DNA from: Planctomycetota bacterium
Lineage (GTDB): Bacteria > Planctomycetota > UBA1135 > GCA-002686595
Assembly: GCA_014237855.1 (NCBI GenBank)
Contig: JABACD010000020.1
Coordinates: 47,113 to 111,112, forward strand
Length of the DNA stretch: 64,000 nucleotides
Direction: 5' to 3'
Every line of letters starts with the position of its first letter. Within the stretch, counting starts at the first letter, position 1. Shown piece by piece: positions 51,029-60,316 of the stretch. A program made the position numbers and the translations under genes. The notes below the pieces were generated by a model, which was not told where the DNA came from, ran no database searches, and saw only the letters and a list, made by a program, of their open reading frames with translations.

Positions 51029-51804
51029 TAGTGACTGCGCGACGCCCGACTGAACAGGTACAGCTCCTTCAAGCTGAGCCGCGGGTTACTGTCGGGCACG
51101 AAACCAAGTACTTCGGAGTAGTAGCCCACGATCTCCTTGTAGAGCTGATCACGTCTATTGCGAGGGATGCCCTTGCGACAGATCGCGTCACGCATGAGCA
51201 CCAGGTCCTGCTCCCCCAGCTTGGCGGCCATCCCAACCGAGAGGTCGAGTACTGGACTCTCGAGCGCACTCCATTCCTGATCGGGCCAGGGCTCTGCCTG
51301 TCCATCCTTACTCGGCACGGCCAGGACAAGGGTACCGGCGGCCATGTCGCCCAGCCTGCGGCAGCGTGATGTCAGTGAGATCAGAAGCAGACCGATCGGA
51401 ATGGGAATAGAGAGAAAAGCATCGAGCGGCCAGATGAGTCCTCGCAGGACATACGCCATGGTGCTCGCTCCGGAGCCATGCGAGTCAACCACCCGAATCC
51501 CCACCAGGCGTTTCCCCGGCGTCTGACCATTCCAGATGATGTGAAAGATGATGAAGTATCCCGGAAGGACCAGCAGGAAGCCCCCAGACAGGACTCCCAA
51601 GACAAGATCAGAGACCCCCTCCATCACGCTCGAATTGAATCCCTGTATCGCCATCTTGATCCCCAGCAGGATCATCAGCATCGAGAGATAGCCCGCGACA
51701 ATCAGGGTCAGGTCCAGCAAGGCCGCCGCCATTCGCGATCCCACTCCTGCGAGTTCGGTTCGCAGACGGATGCCTTCCGCTGTCTGGACATCAATGCTGG
51801 GCAT
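51028..51804 (-). CDS. RDD family membrane protein
   Basis: The product has 258 residues. Three to four hydrophobic segments lie in residues about 22-140. The RDD pattern is seen in the GVGSRMAAALLDLTLIVAGYLS element near the N-terminus (Arg plus Asp in helix 1) and in GQTPGKRLVGIRVVDSHG, the conserved TxGKxxxxxRVV motif. The C-terminal 100 residues are soluble and helical. RDD proteins are membrane proteins of unclear function, often near SpoIIM-like and MoxR genes. It is divergent from a SpoIIM-like gene, 58 bases away. The ATG at 51804 or 51819. Confidence 0.85.
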   Translation of the reverse strand: MPSIDVQTAEGIRLRTELAGVGSRMAAALLDLTLIVAGYLSMLMILLGIKMAIQGFNSSVMEGVSDLVLGVLSGGFLLVLPGYFIIFHIIWNGQTPGKRLVGIRVVDSHGSGASTMAYVLRGLIWPLDAFLSIPIPIGLLLISLTSRCRRLGDMAAGTLVLAVPSKDGQAEPWPDQEWSALESPVLDLSVGMAAKLGEQDLVLMRDAICRKGIPRNRRDQLYKEIVGYYSEVLGFVPDSNPRLSLKELYLFSRASRSH

Positions 51805-51862
51805 CGCCCCATCATGCATATTGGTTGAGACTCAATCAGCTAGGATCTGGCAGAATCTCCAG

Positions 51863-52852
51863 GTGGCCACAAGCAAGGAAGACCTCCAGCACCTGGTGCG
51901 ACTGAGTAAGCTGCTGAAGCGCGTCCGTGATCGTCGATTGACGAACCTCGAGAACAGCGAGCTGCGTGAGCTTCCCCGGCTGTACCGATTCGCATCCTCG
52001 CTGCACGCAAGGCTGGAGACTCAGGGAACCGATGCTGGCACTCTCTCCGAGACTCGAGACCTCATCCGGCGCTCTCACGCCGTGCTCTACCGCGGTGTGG
52101 AGAGCCGCCCCTCGAGCTGGTTGCAGCGAGCCTACCGGCTCTTCATGATCGACTCGCCACGGGCACTGCGAGCAGAGTGGCGGCTCTTCCTGTTCATGTT
52201 GGGCTTCTTCTACAGCCTGGTGGTCATTGCCTACGCCGCAGTGACCATGAGGCTCGAACTGGCTTTCACCCTGCTGGACCCAGGCAGCGTGGCCACTGAG
52301 ATTGCACAGCTTCAGGCCACAGAAGAGGGCCAACCCTTCAAGGGCAACTTCACCTTCGGGCTCGGTGAGTCACCAAAATTTGCAGGCTGGATCATGGCCC
52401 ACAACATGGGGGTCTCCGTGCTCTTCTTCGCCTCAGGACTGATCGCCCCCCTGTTCTTCTACGTGCTCGCCAGCAACGCATTGATGGTCGGCACTTACAC
52501 CGCCGTGGCAGCACACTGGGACCAGGGGACCGCTATCTCCTCGATCCTGTGGTGTCATGGAACCCTGGAACTGCAGGCGATCGTGATCTCCGGTCTGGCG
52601 GGCCTGATCCTCGTACGAGCCTGGGTGGCACCGGGCCCCTGGAGCCGGCGGCACGCCATGACGCTGGAGTCCCGGCGCTCCCTGCAGATCCTCGCACCGG
52701 TCTTCCCGATGCTCTTCGTGGCTGGCCTGATCGAGGGATTCATCAGCCCGCACGCGCCCACCGCTGTACGCCTGGCCGTGGCAGTCGTCACCGGGCTGAT
52801 CTTCCTGTGCTGGCTGCTATTCGCCGGTCGCGGCGAGCCGGCCAGTCACTGA
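51863..52852 (+). CDS. SpoIIM/DUF95 family membrane protein
   Basis: This is a 329-residue membrane protein with a helical cytoplasmic N-terminus (about 1-100) and about six hydrophobic segments afterwards. The family core is visible: WIMAHNMGVSVLFFASGLIAPLFFY, then SNALMVGTYTAVAAHWD and WCHGTLELQAIVISGLAGLIL, where HGTLEL is the signature of SpoIIM-like proteins. It is likely a structural or transport partner of the divergent RDD protein. The GTG at 51863 was used. Its 3' end overlaps the sulfatase gene end by 7 bases on the opposite strand. Confidence 0.86.
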   Translation: MATSKEDLQHLVRLSKLLKRVRDRRLTNLENSELRELPRLYRFASSLHARLETQGTDAGTLSETRDLIRRSHAVLYRGVESRPSSWLQRAYRLFMIDSPRALRAEWRLFLFMLGFFYSLVVIAYAAVTMRLELAFTLLDPGSVATEIAQLQATEEGQPFKGNFTFGLGESPKFAGWIMAHNMGVSVLFFASGLIAPLFFYVLASNALMVGTYTAVAAHWDQGTAISSILWCHGTLELQAIVISGLAGLILVRAWVAPGPWSRRHAMTLESRRSLQILAPVFPMLFVAGLIEGFISPHAPTAVRLAVAVVTGLIFLCWLLFAGRGEPASH

Positions 52853-54306
52853 GGGCCCGAACGACCACTGGCCCTGCGCTGGTCGAGCAGTGCCTGGAGC
52901 TCAGCGACGACATCGGGCTCGTCGAGCCAGAGGTTCTTCTTCTCTGAGGGGTCATCCACCAGATGGTAGAGCTGTCCGCTGGCCTCACCCTGCGCAACCT
53001 TCTCACGCTTGGGGGCCGTGAAGCCGCCGGACCCGCGCCCCTCGATCAGCTTCCAGGGTCCCTTGCGTACTGCGAACATGCCGTCCAGAGAGTGGTGCAC
53101 GCAATCGGATCGCTCGAACTCGCCATCCGACTCGAAGAGCAATGGGGAGAGATCGAAGCTGTCCTCACCCGAGTCAGCAGAGGGCTCTGTCCCCGTGATC
53201 GCAGCCGCAGTGGCGAGGAGGTCCGTCAGGCAGGCAAGGTCCTCGCGGACCTCCCCAGCTGGAATCCCCGGACCACTGACCAAGAAGGGGACCCGGTGGC
53301 CGCCCTCAAAGATGTCCGCCTTCTGGCCTCTCCAGCCACCATTGGCATCGTGCCCGAACTTCTTGATGTCTCCCACCGGCCAGTGTGAGCCATTGTCACT
53401 CGTGACGATCACGATCGTCTCCTGCGCCTGCTCGCTGCGCTCGAGCGCCTCAAGCACACGCCCGATGACGTGGTCGACCTGCGCAACAAAGTCTCCGTAG
53501 TACCCCGCCTCCGTGCGCCCCTGAAAGGACTCGGTTGGTAGCCAGGGCGTATGCGGTGCACTCAGAGCGAGGTACAAGAAGAAGGGGCTCTCAGGTTCTT
53601 CCCGTCCCCACCGTTCGATCAGTTCCTCTGCACGAGACGCACAGCGTGGCAGGACCTCGATGTGTCGAAAGTCAGCTGAAGCAGCTCCAGCGCGCCAGAA
53701 GCCTCCCCCTTCCTGTCTACGATGACCACTTCTCTCAACCGTGGTGTCCGCGGGCAGACGCAGCCGATCATCTATGACCCAGACATAGGGAGCCATGTCC
53801 AGAGAAGCCGGAATGCCGAAGAATGAATCGAAGCCATGGTCGATCGGTCCGGGACGCAGAGGTTGGCTCCAGTCTGTCCGCTTGCCTTCTCCCAGGCCCA
53901 GGTGCCACTTGCCAACGCCTGCAGTGCGATAGCCAGCCTGACGAAGTACATCGGGCAGCGTCAATCGCACCGGGTCGATGAGGTTCGTCGAGGAACCACC
54001 ATAGACCCCGGACTTCAGAGATGTGCGCCAGCAGTAACGGCCCGTCAATACGCCATAGCGCGTCGGAGTGCAGACCGAGGAGGGCGAGTGCATGTCCGTG
54101 AAGCGCAGACCCTGGCTAGCGACACGGTCCATGTTCGGCGTCGGGACAACCGAGCCCCTCTCGTAGCAACCAGGGTCGCCCCACCCCAGGTCATCGGCAA
54201 GGATAAGGACAATGTTGGGATGAACCGGCCCCTGGCCTTCGAGGGTTCTGGATGCGTCGGAAGTCCCAACGAGCAAGAAGAGCAGTGCTAGCCTCAGGAG
54301 TGACAT
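52846..54306 (-). CDS. Exported sulfatase, type I (Cys active site)
   Basis: The encoded protein has 486 residues with a signal peptide (about 1-18). The metal site begins with NIVLILADDLGWGD (two Asp ligands), the sulfatase signature SSVCTPTRYGVLTGRY holds C79 in C-T-P-T-R to be oxidised to formylglycine, and GVGKWHLGLGE, VTSDNGSHWP and FLVSGPGIP complete the arylsulfatase A-like pattern. It removes sulfate esters from a sugar or aryl substrate in the periplasm. Planctomycetes carry many such enzymes for marine sulfated polysaccharides. It needs a formylglycine-generating enzyme, which is not in the window. Confidence 0.93.
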   Translation of the reverse strand: MSLLRLALLFLLVGTSDASRTLEGQGPVHPNIVLILADDLGWGDPGCYERGSVVPTPNMDRVASQGLRFTDMHSPSSVCTPTRYGVLTGRYCWRTSLKSGVYGGSSTNLIDPVRLTLPDVLRQAGYRTAGVGKWHLGLGEGKRTDWSQPLRPGPIDHGFDSFFGIPASLDMAPYVWVIDDRLRLPADTTVERSGHRRQEGGGFWRAGAASADFRHIEVLPRCASRAEELIERWGREEPESPFFLYLALSAPHTPWLPTESFQGRTEAGYYGDFVAQVDHVIGRVLEALERSEQAQETIVIVTSDNGSHWPVGDIKKFGHDANGGWRGQKADIFEGGHRVPFLVSGPGIPAGEVREDLACLTDLLATAAAITGTEPSADSGEDSFDLSPLLFESDGEFERSDCVHHSLDGMFAVRKGPWKLIEGRGSGGFTAPKREKVAQGEASGQLYHLVDDPSEKKNLWLDEPDVVAELQALLDQRRASGRSGPQ

Positions 54307-54347
54307 ACCCCAGAGGTTAGCACCGCGTACTCACTCCTCGCAGTTCT

Positions 54348-56147
54348 CTAGGGAACGAACTCGACCGAGATCCCGTTGCTGAAGTTGAAGGGCTGACTGC
54401 AGGGCCCCGATCCGTCCCGGTACCAGGCCTGGAAGTTCCAGGTATCGCCTGGGGAGATGCAGGCCGTCCCTGGCCATGAACCACAAGAACTCGAGATCAC
54501 CCCCGAGAGTGTCAGAACCCCACTCGAGCCAGAGTTCGTCGGTGAGAACCTGAACGTTCCCGTTCCACGTCCGGCGACACAGCGCACCCCATTGCCAAGG
54601 GCCACGCTGGTCTGGCCGCCCCCCATGTAGAACAAGCCGTTCTTGTTGAATGGTACGCCAGTCGCAACCAGCACGAGGTTGTCGAGGGAGACGCGGTTCG
54701 TACCCGTGAAGTCGAGCAGCGCTCCAGATGAATCCCCATTTCCACAGCCAGCGGATGAGTTCTGGTTGGCGCACGGTGCAATGGCTGCATCACAGAAGCA
54801 GTACTTGCTGATCCTCTCGCACTCGTCCGGTATCCCATTGCCATCTGTGTCCGTAGAGGTACCAACCGAGATGTCGATCGCATCCTCGACGCCATTGTTG
54901 TTGCAGTCGAGACAGTTGCGGCTGGCGAAGTCGAGAGCGTTCAGGTCATCTCCGAACGCGACGTTGTTCGTCCGACTGGTGGCGAGACCGATACTCTCAG
55001 CCGAGTACATGATGCCCGGGAAGGGTGAGACCCCCCCGCTTGCTGATGACCGGGGTGTAGTCAGGACGTCACCAGGTTCAATCGGCATTCCGAAGATCGA
55101 GTCCGGGGCCCCGATCACTGCGGATCCACGGCGCACGGAGAAGAGCACCATATCCGTACTCCCATCAGTCCAGTCATACTCAACCTGGGAGGCCTGGAAG
55201 CCGGGAATGTGGTTCCTGGCGATGACCAACGCATCGATGTCATCCGTGTTGACCCCGGCGAGATCCAGGCCGAGAGCCGACGCGGGAGCCCATGGGAACG
55301 GGTTAGCACCCGGCGCAATCACCAGCAGCACATCGGCCCCAGACACGGGCGGCACCTGAAGGACCGAGGTGCCCGAGTTCTGGATGTTAGTCAGCGGGTC
55401 GGCAAAGGTCGAGTCGACGGAGATGAAGTAGCCTTCGGGAGGAAAGCCAGCGCTCGCTTCGATGTTGAGCGAGTCAAGGTTGTCTCCATCGGGAGGGTTC
55501 GCACCAGGAGTGTTCGGCTCGGTGAGGCCTATCCCCGGATAAGCAAGCATGCTCGACGTCTGGCTCGGCAGACTATTTCCATCGAAGACGCCCACGTGAA
55601 CTCCCAGCGCTGCCGGAGAGGGGCCGATCGGCCCAGGCCCTAACCCCGTTACCACCCACACATCTGCGGAGATGTCGCCAGCTGCAGCCCCCTCGCTCAG
55701 GACATTCGGCGGTACCGTGAGGGAGACCTGACCGACTGCATATTCGTCGGTGGAGAACCAGAGATCCTCAAGATCTCCGAGACCTGTGGCCGGGCCAAAC
55801 AGGTTGTTCTGAAGCAAGGTGTCCTTTCCCTGGGTAAATGCGTCGATCTCGATCCCGCAGGGAGAGTTGGGCTGATGGTCCTGGCAGCTCTGATACTGCG
55901 TCAGCCCGAGTGATGCCCCGCTCAGAGTCCGTGCCGGGTTCGGCAGATTGGTCAATGTCGCTGGAGCACCCTGACCAAAGGTCAGTACATCGCCCTCGTT
56001 GATGTTGACGGCGGACTGATTGTCTGGCAACTGGCTGAGTGCTCTCGAACGCCAGGTAACGCCAAAGGTGAAGATATTGTCCTGAGCGACTCCCTTGCCA
56101 GCCAAGAGGGAGCTGAAAAGCAGGGATAGTGTGATAAGTCTCTTCAT
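54348..56147 (-). CDS. Large secreted protein with Ca-binding-like motif and planctomycete-type C-terminal domain
   Basis: The product has 599 residues with a signal peptide (about 1-21). The long middle portion (about 25-400) is beta-rich with no family I can name; it includes several repeated phrases such as SSASGG and GxDVLLVIAPGANPFPWAPAS. At 414-444 there is a calcium-binding-like thrombospondin-type motif (DCNNNGVEDAIDIS ... GNGIPDECE). The end has a Cys/Gly-rich segment, GLFYMGGGQ, and YRDGSGPCSQPFNFSNGISVEFVP, the same closing pattern as the proteins at 44069 and 63314. The ATG at 56147 has an AAAGGA ribosome-binding sequence. Probably surface attached; function unknown. Confidence 0.8.
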   Translation of the reverse strand: MKRLITLSLLFSSLLAGKGVAQDNIFTFGVTWRSRALSQLPDNQSAVNINEGDVLTFGQGAPATLTNLPNPARTLSGASLGLTQYQSCQDHQPNSPCGIEIDAFTQGKDTLLQNNLFGPATGLGDLEDLWFSTDEYAVGQVSLTVPPNVLSEGAAAGDISADVWVVTGLGPGPIGPSPAALGVHVGVFDGNSLPSQTSSMLAYPGIGLTEPNTPGANPPDGDNLDSLNIEASAGFPPEGYFISVDSTFADPLTNIQNSGTSVLQVPPVSGADVLLVIAPGANPFPWAPASALGLDLAGVNTDDIDALVIARNHIPGFQASQVEYDWTDGSTDMVLFSVRRGSAVIGAPDSIFGMPIEPGDVLTTPRSSASGGVSPFPGIMYSAESIGLATSRTNNVAFGDDLNALDFASRNCLDCNNNGVEDAIDISVGTSTDTDGNGIPDECERISKYCFCDAAIAPCANQNSSAGCGNGDSSGALLDFTGTNRVSLDNLVLVATGVPFNKNGLFYMGGGQTSVALGNGVRCVAGRGTGTFRFSPTNSGSSGVLTLSGVISSSCGSWPGTACISPGDTWNFQAWYRDGSGPCSQPFNFSNGISVEFVP

Positions 56148-56272
56148 GTATTTGCCGTCCTTTGACGAGTGGGGCCGGATAGAAGTTCCAGCAAGGTCAC
56201 TCTGCTCTATCAAGAGTAGTTCAGAATTCCAGCACCGGCTAGCCAGGAAGCGAATACGACCAACGATGAGGC

Positions 56273-56494
56273 CTATTCCTCGCATTCATCGGGGATCCCA
56301 TTGCTGTTGGAGTCACTGGAGGAGCCAAAGGAGATATCCACGGCGTCCTCAACCCCGTTCTGATTGCAATCAAGCCCGCAGAGGGCTTCCGAGCGCGTGG
56401 TGCGGTGAACGCTCTCGGCTCCAGTGGGCACGGGGGTGATAGAAGAAGTGCCCAGACCAAGGGCAAGGAGAATGAGGAGTTGAAGGAAGAGCAT
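56273..56494 (-). CDS. Very small secreted protein with a single Ca-binding-like motif
   Basis: This is a 73-residue protein: a hydrophobic N-terminus (MLFLQLLILLALGLG) that looks like a signal peptide, a short linker, then a single DCNQNGVEDAVDISFGSSSDSNSNGIPDECEE-type motif (residues 42-73). The same motif occurs at 414-444 of the neighbouring large secreted protein, with clear DNA divergence, so it is kept at protein level. An AGGA ribosome-binding sequence lies 8 bases before the ATG at 56494. It may be a free Ca-binding partner, or a remnant of a longer gene. It is transcribed toward the large secreted protein gene (start at 56147). Confidence 0.6.
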   Translation of the reverse strand: MLFLQLLILLALGLGTSSITPVPTGAESVHRTTRSEALCGLDCNQNGVEDAVDISFGSSSDSNSNGIPDECEE

Positions 56495-56630
56495 CGTAAT
56501 TCCTGGCTAGAAGGATTCTCTGAGGGGGTTTCCATCAACTGAGCTGGCTGCTCTGACATGGACACTCTTCTTGGATAATTCCGCACCAGGAGTCATCTGG
56601 CCTGGGTCAGCGCTTCGACTGGCCCCCTGC

Positions 56631-59600
56631 TCAGCGATATCTCAGCGGCCTCGCCAGGCGTATCTCTCGAGCCATTTCCCAGTCGGCCAGCTCCCTGGGC
56701 TTACGCCTCTTTGCTGCCTCCAGTGGGTTCACCGGCCAGACTGCTGCCGTCCCATCCTCGAAGCCCGCGACCACCTCGAGGGGTCTGTCACCGCGGCTGA
56801 AACCAGCACAGAGGATGGCGCTCCCGTTCCCTCTGATCTGAGCGACCAGCTTGGTGGCTCGAGACTCCTCCCGACCGGTCACATCACGAATCATGATCGT
56901 TCCATCCTGTGAGGTCGTCAGAGCAAGCGTTCCATCCGGGCTGAAGCAGCTGCTTGTGATGACATCAGAGTGATAAGCCTCTGCCCGCATCACGCTGTGT
57001 GCCGGATTGGGAGGACTCAGATCGATGATCTTCACCGCCCCGCGCCCCAAGGGCCCAGTGACCAGAAAGTGCCGGCCATCTGATGACCAGTCGATCGAAC
57101 TTATCGGGAAGAACTTCCGTGAGGTGACCGTCGTGTCCCTCGTTGCCATACGGAGAAACCTGACGTTCATATCAGATCGACCAACGGCAAGTGACTCGCC
57201 GCCGGGCTCGAATGCCAGCACATGAACCTCGACTGGATTATCGTCAGCGTCCACCTGCTTGGACGCCCAGAGCTCAACGCCATCCAGATCCCAGCAGCGC
57301 AGGTGATGATCAGCGTGAATCGTGATCACTCGGTCACCCGCGGGGGAAAACCTGGCCATCGTCACATCCCTCACCGGGCTCAGCTCGACGCCCCCCCGGC
57401 CCCCGGTCACCTCGCCAAGCAACCTTGCACTGCCGTCATCGTCCAGGGTCAGGAAGATCTGCCGATCTCCATTCGGGTGATGGCTAGCGTATGCAATCGA
57501 CGACCGGTTCGCCTTCGCCACAGCGCCAGACTCCGTCGAATAGCTCCCCCGCATGAGATCCGGAGTAGCCTGCAGCTCACCTCCCTCACCAGCGGACCAG
57601 ACCTTGGCGCCCGCATCCCCCCACACCAGTAGGCTGGTTCCAGCAGGGCTGAACTCTGCTCCGCGCCAGGCACCAGGAATCTCCCATTGAAGCTGTCCGA
57701 CCCCAGGAGCACGCCCCTCTGAGGCGCACCACACCCGAACTCCTCCCGCACGATCACGAGTCAGAAAGAACTCTCCATCCGATGAGTAGGCCACCTCGAT
57801 CACAGGCTCCTTCCCGCAGTAGACCCGGTAGACGTCCGGCTTCTGGGTCGCGTAGTAGAGCTGGGCCCTGGGTGAGCTGTTCCGTGCGGCCAGGATGAAT
57901 TGTTCGCTGCGGGTCCACTCCAGCTGCTTGGGGAGGATGTAGCCACGGCTCTCAGAGAGCACCCACCGGTTGGCCACGTCCCACACTCGAATGACTCCGT
58001 CCTGGCGAAGGACGGCGACATGGCCCCCACCAGGAGAAAACGCTCCGAGCAAGACCGGGTCTGACACCGGCGCCGGGAAGTCGCTCCGCATCCCGCCCTC
58101 GAGATCCAGCAGCTCGACCTGCTGCTCACCATCGAGCGAGGAGAACACCAGGAGCTCCTGACCTGAATCCGCGAGTATCGCATACTCGAACTCGCCTCTC
58201 ACCTTGAAGTCATGGTCTGGAGCCTCCATTGTCCCACCCATCGCCTTTGTCTGAACTCGGTCTTGTTCTTCCTCGATCCAGACGAGCCGCCCACCAGCTA
58301 CCGAGGCCCACCTGATCGCTCCACTCCCCACGTGCTCAGATCTCAAGGCGCCAGTGAGTCCATCCCAGATCCGCAGACTATCCAGCGCCCCCGAGCCAGT
58401 TGGACTCTCGACAAGAACACCACCAGCGCTGTCGAACATCACCCCAGAGAGGCTCTCACCCCCCTCCTTGAGCACGGCAATCACGTCTCCCGTAGCGACC
58501 TCCAGCAGTCGGACAGCCCCCCCAGCAGTGCTCGCAGCAATCGTCCGGTCCTCCTGACCGAACCGGAGCTGAGTGACCGCTTCCTGCGAGACCTCGATTC
58601 GTTGATCGGGAGAGACCCTGGTGAGATCGCGTAGATACACGCATCCGTCCGCGCCTCCGCTCGCGACCCAGCGCCCATCCGAGGAGCAGGTCACCACGAG
58701 CGCGGCCCCCGCCCCCTCTCCATTTGGCTTGTGAGCGCTCCAGGTCTCGAGGCCTTGCCCCCCCAGCAGGTCGTAGAGGCAGACGGTTCCATCTGAGCGG
58801 GCAGCCACCACCTGCCTGTCCCCTGGAACAACACTGACTTGAACGACCCTGTTATTCGGGTTCAGGGAGCCGGACTCCCCCTCGTAGACGGTTCGCAACT
58901 GACACCGGTCGAGTGCCGCAAAGAGCGCTCCTCTTGTGAGGTAGTTCGAGGCGTGCTCGACGGCCTCGATCCCCAACACCAGCGCGGCCGCAGGATCTTC
59001 TCCCAGCAAGGCCTCTGAACGCTCGGCCAGGTGCCGGCCCAAGGCGTGCTCGAGTGCCTGCTCTCTCGACCAGAGCAATCCGGAGGTCACGATGAGCCCC
59101 ACGATCATGCCCACGATCCCGAGGAACAAGACTGGGTGCCTCTGAATCCAGCGACGAAGGCGTAGCAGGCTGCCTGCGGGACGAGCCAGGATTGGCTCAC
59201 GGTTGCGCAGGCGCGCAAGCTCCTCCGCAAACTCGAGTGCACTGGTATAGCGCCGCGTGAGGTCGCGCTCGAGCGCCGTCTCGATGACGACATTCACCTC
59301 GTCTCCAACGATCGGATTCAGCTCTTGTGCGGAGAGAGGATCCTCACTCTGAATCGAGAGCAAGAGCGAGTGAGCGTTGGCTCCCTGGAACGGACGATTC
59401 AGAGTCAGTGCCTCGAACAAGCTCACTCCAAGAGCCCAGATATCAGTCTGAAGCGCAACCGTTCCGCCCATGACCTGTTCGGGGGACATGTAGGCAGGCG
59501 TGCCGAAGATCTCTCCCGACAGGGTCAGGTTGATGATCGATGACTCCACGTCTCGAGCCTGACCGAAGTCCAGCCAGACAGGCTTCCCCTCTGGCGTCAC

Positions 59601-60290
59601 CATCAAGTTGCCCGGCTTGATGTCTCGATGGACGACCCCTACCTCGTGGGCACTGTGCAGGGCCCGGGCTGCCTCCTCGAAGAACTCGAGTAAGGCGAAG
59701 AGCTCACTCTCGGTCCGCGGTGCTACCTGGACTGCCGCAGGGGGCCCTTGCCCGCCCGACGACTCGCTCCGGCCAGCCGAGATGATGCTGGAGAGCGTTC
59801 TGCCCTCGACCAGAGGCATGGCGATGTAGGCCAGCTCCTCTCCGATCTCGGCATCGAAGATACCGCAGATGCCGGGGTGAGCCAGGCGAGAGATGACCTC
59901 TGCCTCTCGTCGCAGCCTGTGGCGACGATCCTTGGAGAGCAGGAGCGCCGCTGGGGGCAAGACCTTGAGGGCGACGCGCCTCTCGATCCGGGTGTCATTG
60001 GCGATGTAGACGACCCCCTGGCCCCCGCGTCCAAGCTCTGCGACCAGCTCGTAGGGCCCCACCAGGGACTCCTCAAAGGCCCCCTGCTCGGCATCCTGAC
60101 CGTTCTGCTGCAGGACCCGCTGAGCCTCGAACTCCCGTGAGATTGCCTCTTCACGGCCCGGAAAGCGCTGAAGGTAGTGGTTGAGGTCATGCTCCTCCCC
60201 CGCCTCCAGGTCCTCGTAGAGCGCATCCAGGAAGTCAAAGACCTCCGGGCCCTCCTCGAGTCCTCCTTGCTCCTTGTCGTCGGTGTCCAC
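56631..60290 (-). CDS. Ser/Thr protein kinase with transmembrane helix and WD40 propeller domain
   Basis: The product is a 1219-residue protein. The N-terminus (1-75) is a short acidic segment; the kinase domain (about 80-365) has the Gly loop GRGGQGVVY, the Lys in VALKVLP (K109), VVHRDIKPGN with D223, LDFGQA with D241 and GTPAYMSPEQV. A transmembrane helix follows at about 386-407, and from about 440 to the end are 10 or more WD40 repeats, which would sit outside the cytoplasm. All catalytic residues are present. It starts with GTG at 60290, 26 bases from the divergent sigma factor start, with a perfect palindrome in between. The pair is a typical planctomycete regulatory unit. Confidence 0.92.
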   Translation of the reverse strand: MDTDDKEQGGLEEGPEVFDFLDALYEDLEAGEEHDLNHYLQRFPGREEAISREFEAQRVLQQNGQDAEQGAFEESLVGPYELVAELGRGGQGVVYIANDTRIERRVALKVLPPAALLLSKDRRHRLRREAEVISRLAHPGICGIFDAEIGEELAYIAMPLVEGRTLSSIISAGRSESSGGQGPPAAVQVAPRTESELFALLEFFEEAARALHSAHEVGVVHRDIKPGNLMVTPEGKPVWLDFGQARDVESSIINLTLSGEIFGTPAYMSPEQVMGGTVALQTDIWALGVSLFEALTLNRPFQGANAHSLLLSIQSEDPLSAQELNPIVGDEVNVVIETALERDLTRRYTSALEFAEELARLRNREPILARPAGSLLRLRRWIQRHPVLFLGIVGMIVGLIVTSGLLWSREQALEHALGRHLAERSEALLGEDPAAALVLGIEAVEHASNYLTRGALFAALDRCQLRTVYEGESGSLNPNNRVVQVSVVPGDRQVVAARSDGTVCLYDLLGGQGLETWSAHKPNGEGAGAALVVTCSSDGRWVASGGADGCVYLRDLTRVSPDQRIEVSQEAVTQLRFGQEDRTIAASTAGGAVRLLEVATGDVIAVLKEGGESLSGVMFDSAGGVLVESPTGSGALDSLRIWDGLTGALRSEHVGSGAIRWASVAGGRLVWIEEEQDRVQTKAMGGTMEAPDHDFKVRGEFEYAILADSGQELLVFSSLDGEQQVELLDLEGGMRSDFPAPVSDPVLLGAFSPGGGHVAVLRQDGVIRVWDVANRWVLSESRGYILPKQLEWTRSEQFILAARNSSPRAQLYYATQKPDVYRVYCGKEPVIEVAYSSDGEFFLTRDRAGGVRVWCASEGRAPGVGQLQWEIPGAWRGAEFSPAGTSLLVWGDAGAKVWSAGEGGELQATPDLMRGSYSTESGAVAKANRSSIAYASHHPNGDRQIFLTLDDDGSARLLGEVTGGRGGVELSPVRDVTMARFSPAGDRVITIHADHHLRCWDLDGVELWASKQVDADDNPVEVHVLAFEPGGESLAVGRSDMNVRFLRMATRDTTVTSRKFFPISSIDWSSDGRHFLVTGPLGRGAVKIIDLSPPNPAHSVMRAEAYHSDVITSSCFSPDGTLALTTSQDGTIMIRDVTGREESRATKLVAQIRGNGSAILCAGFSRGDRPLEVVAGFEDGTAAVWPVNPLEAAKRRKPRELADWEMAREIRLARPLRYR

Positions 60291-60295
60291 CCTCC

Positions 60296-60309
60296 GATTC
60301 TATAGAATC
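60296..60309. promoter_or_regulatory. Perfect 14-bp palindrome between kinase and sigma genes
   Basis: GATTCTATAGAATC equals its own reverse complement. It fills most of the 26 bases between the GTG start of the kinase gene and the TTG start of the sigma gene. It is AT-rich in a GC-rich surrounding. It could be an operator or a two-way -10-like element, since it reads TATAGA in both directions. Confidence 0.5.
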
Positions 60310-60316
60310 TTATCCC

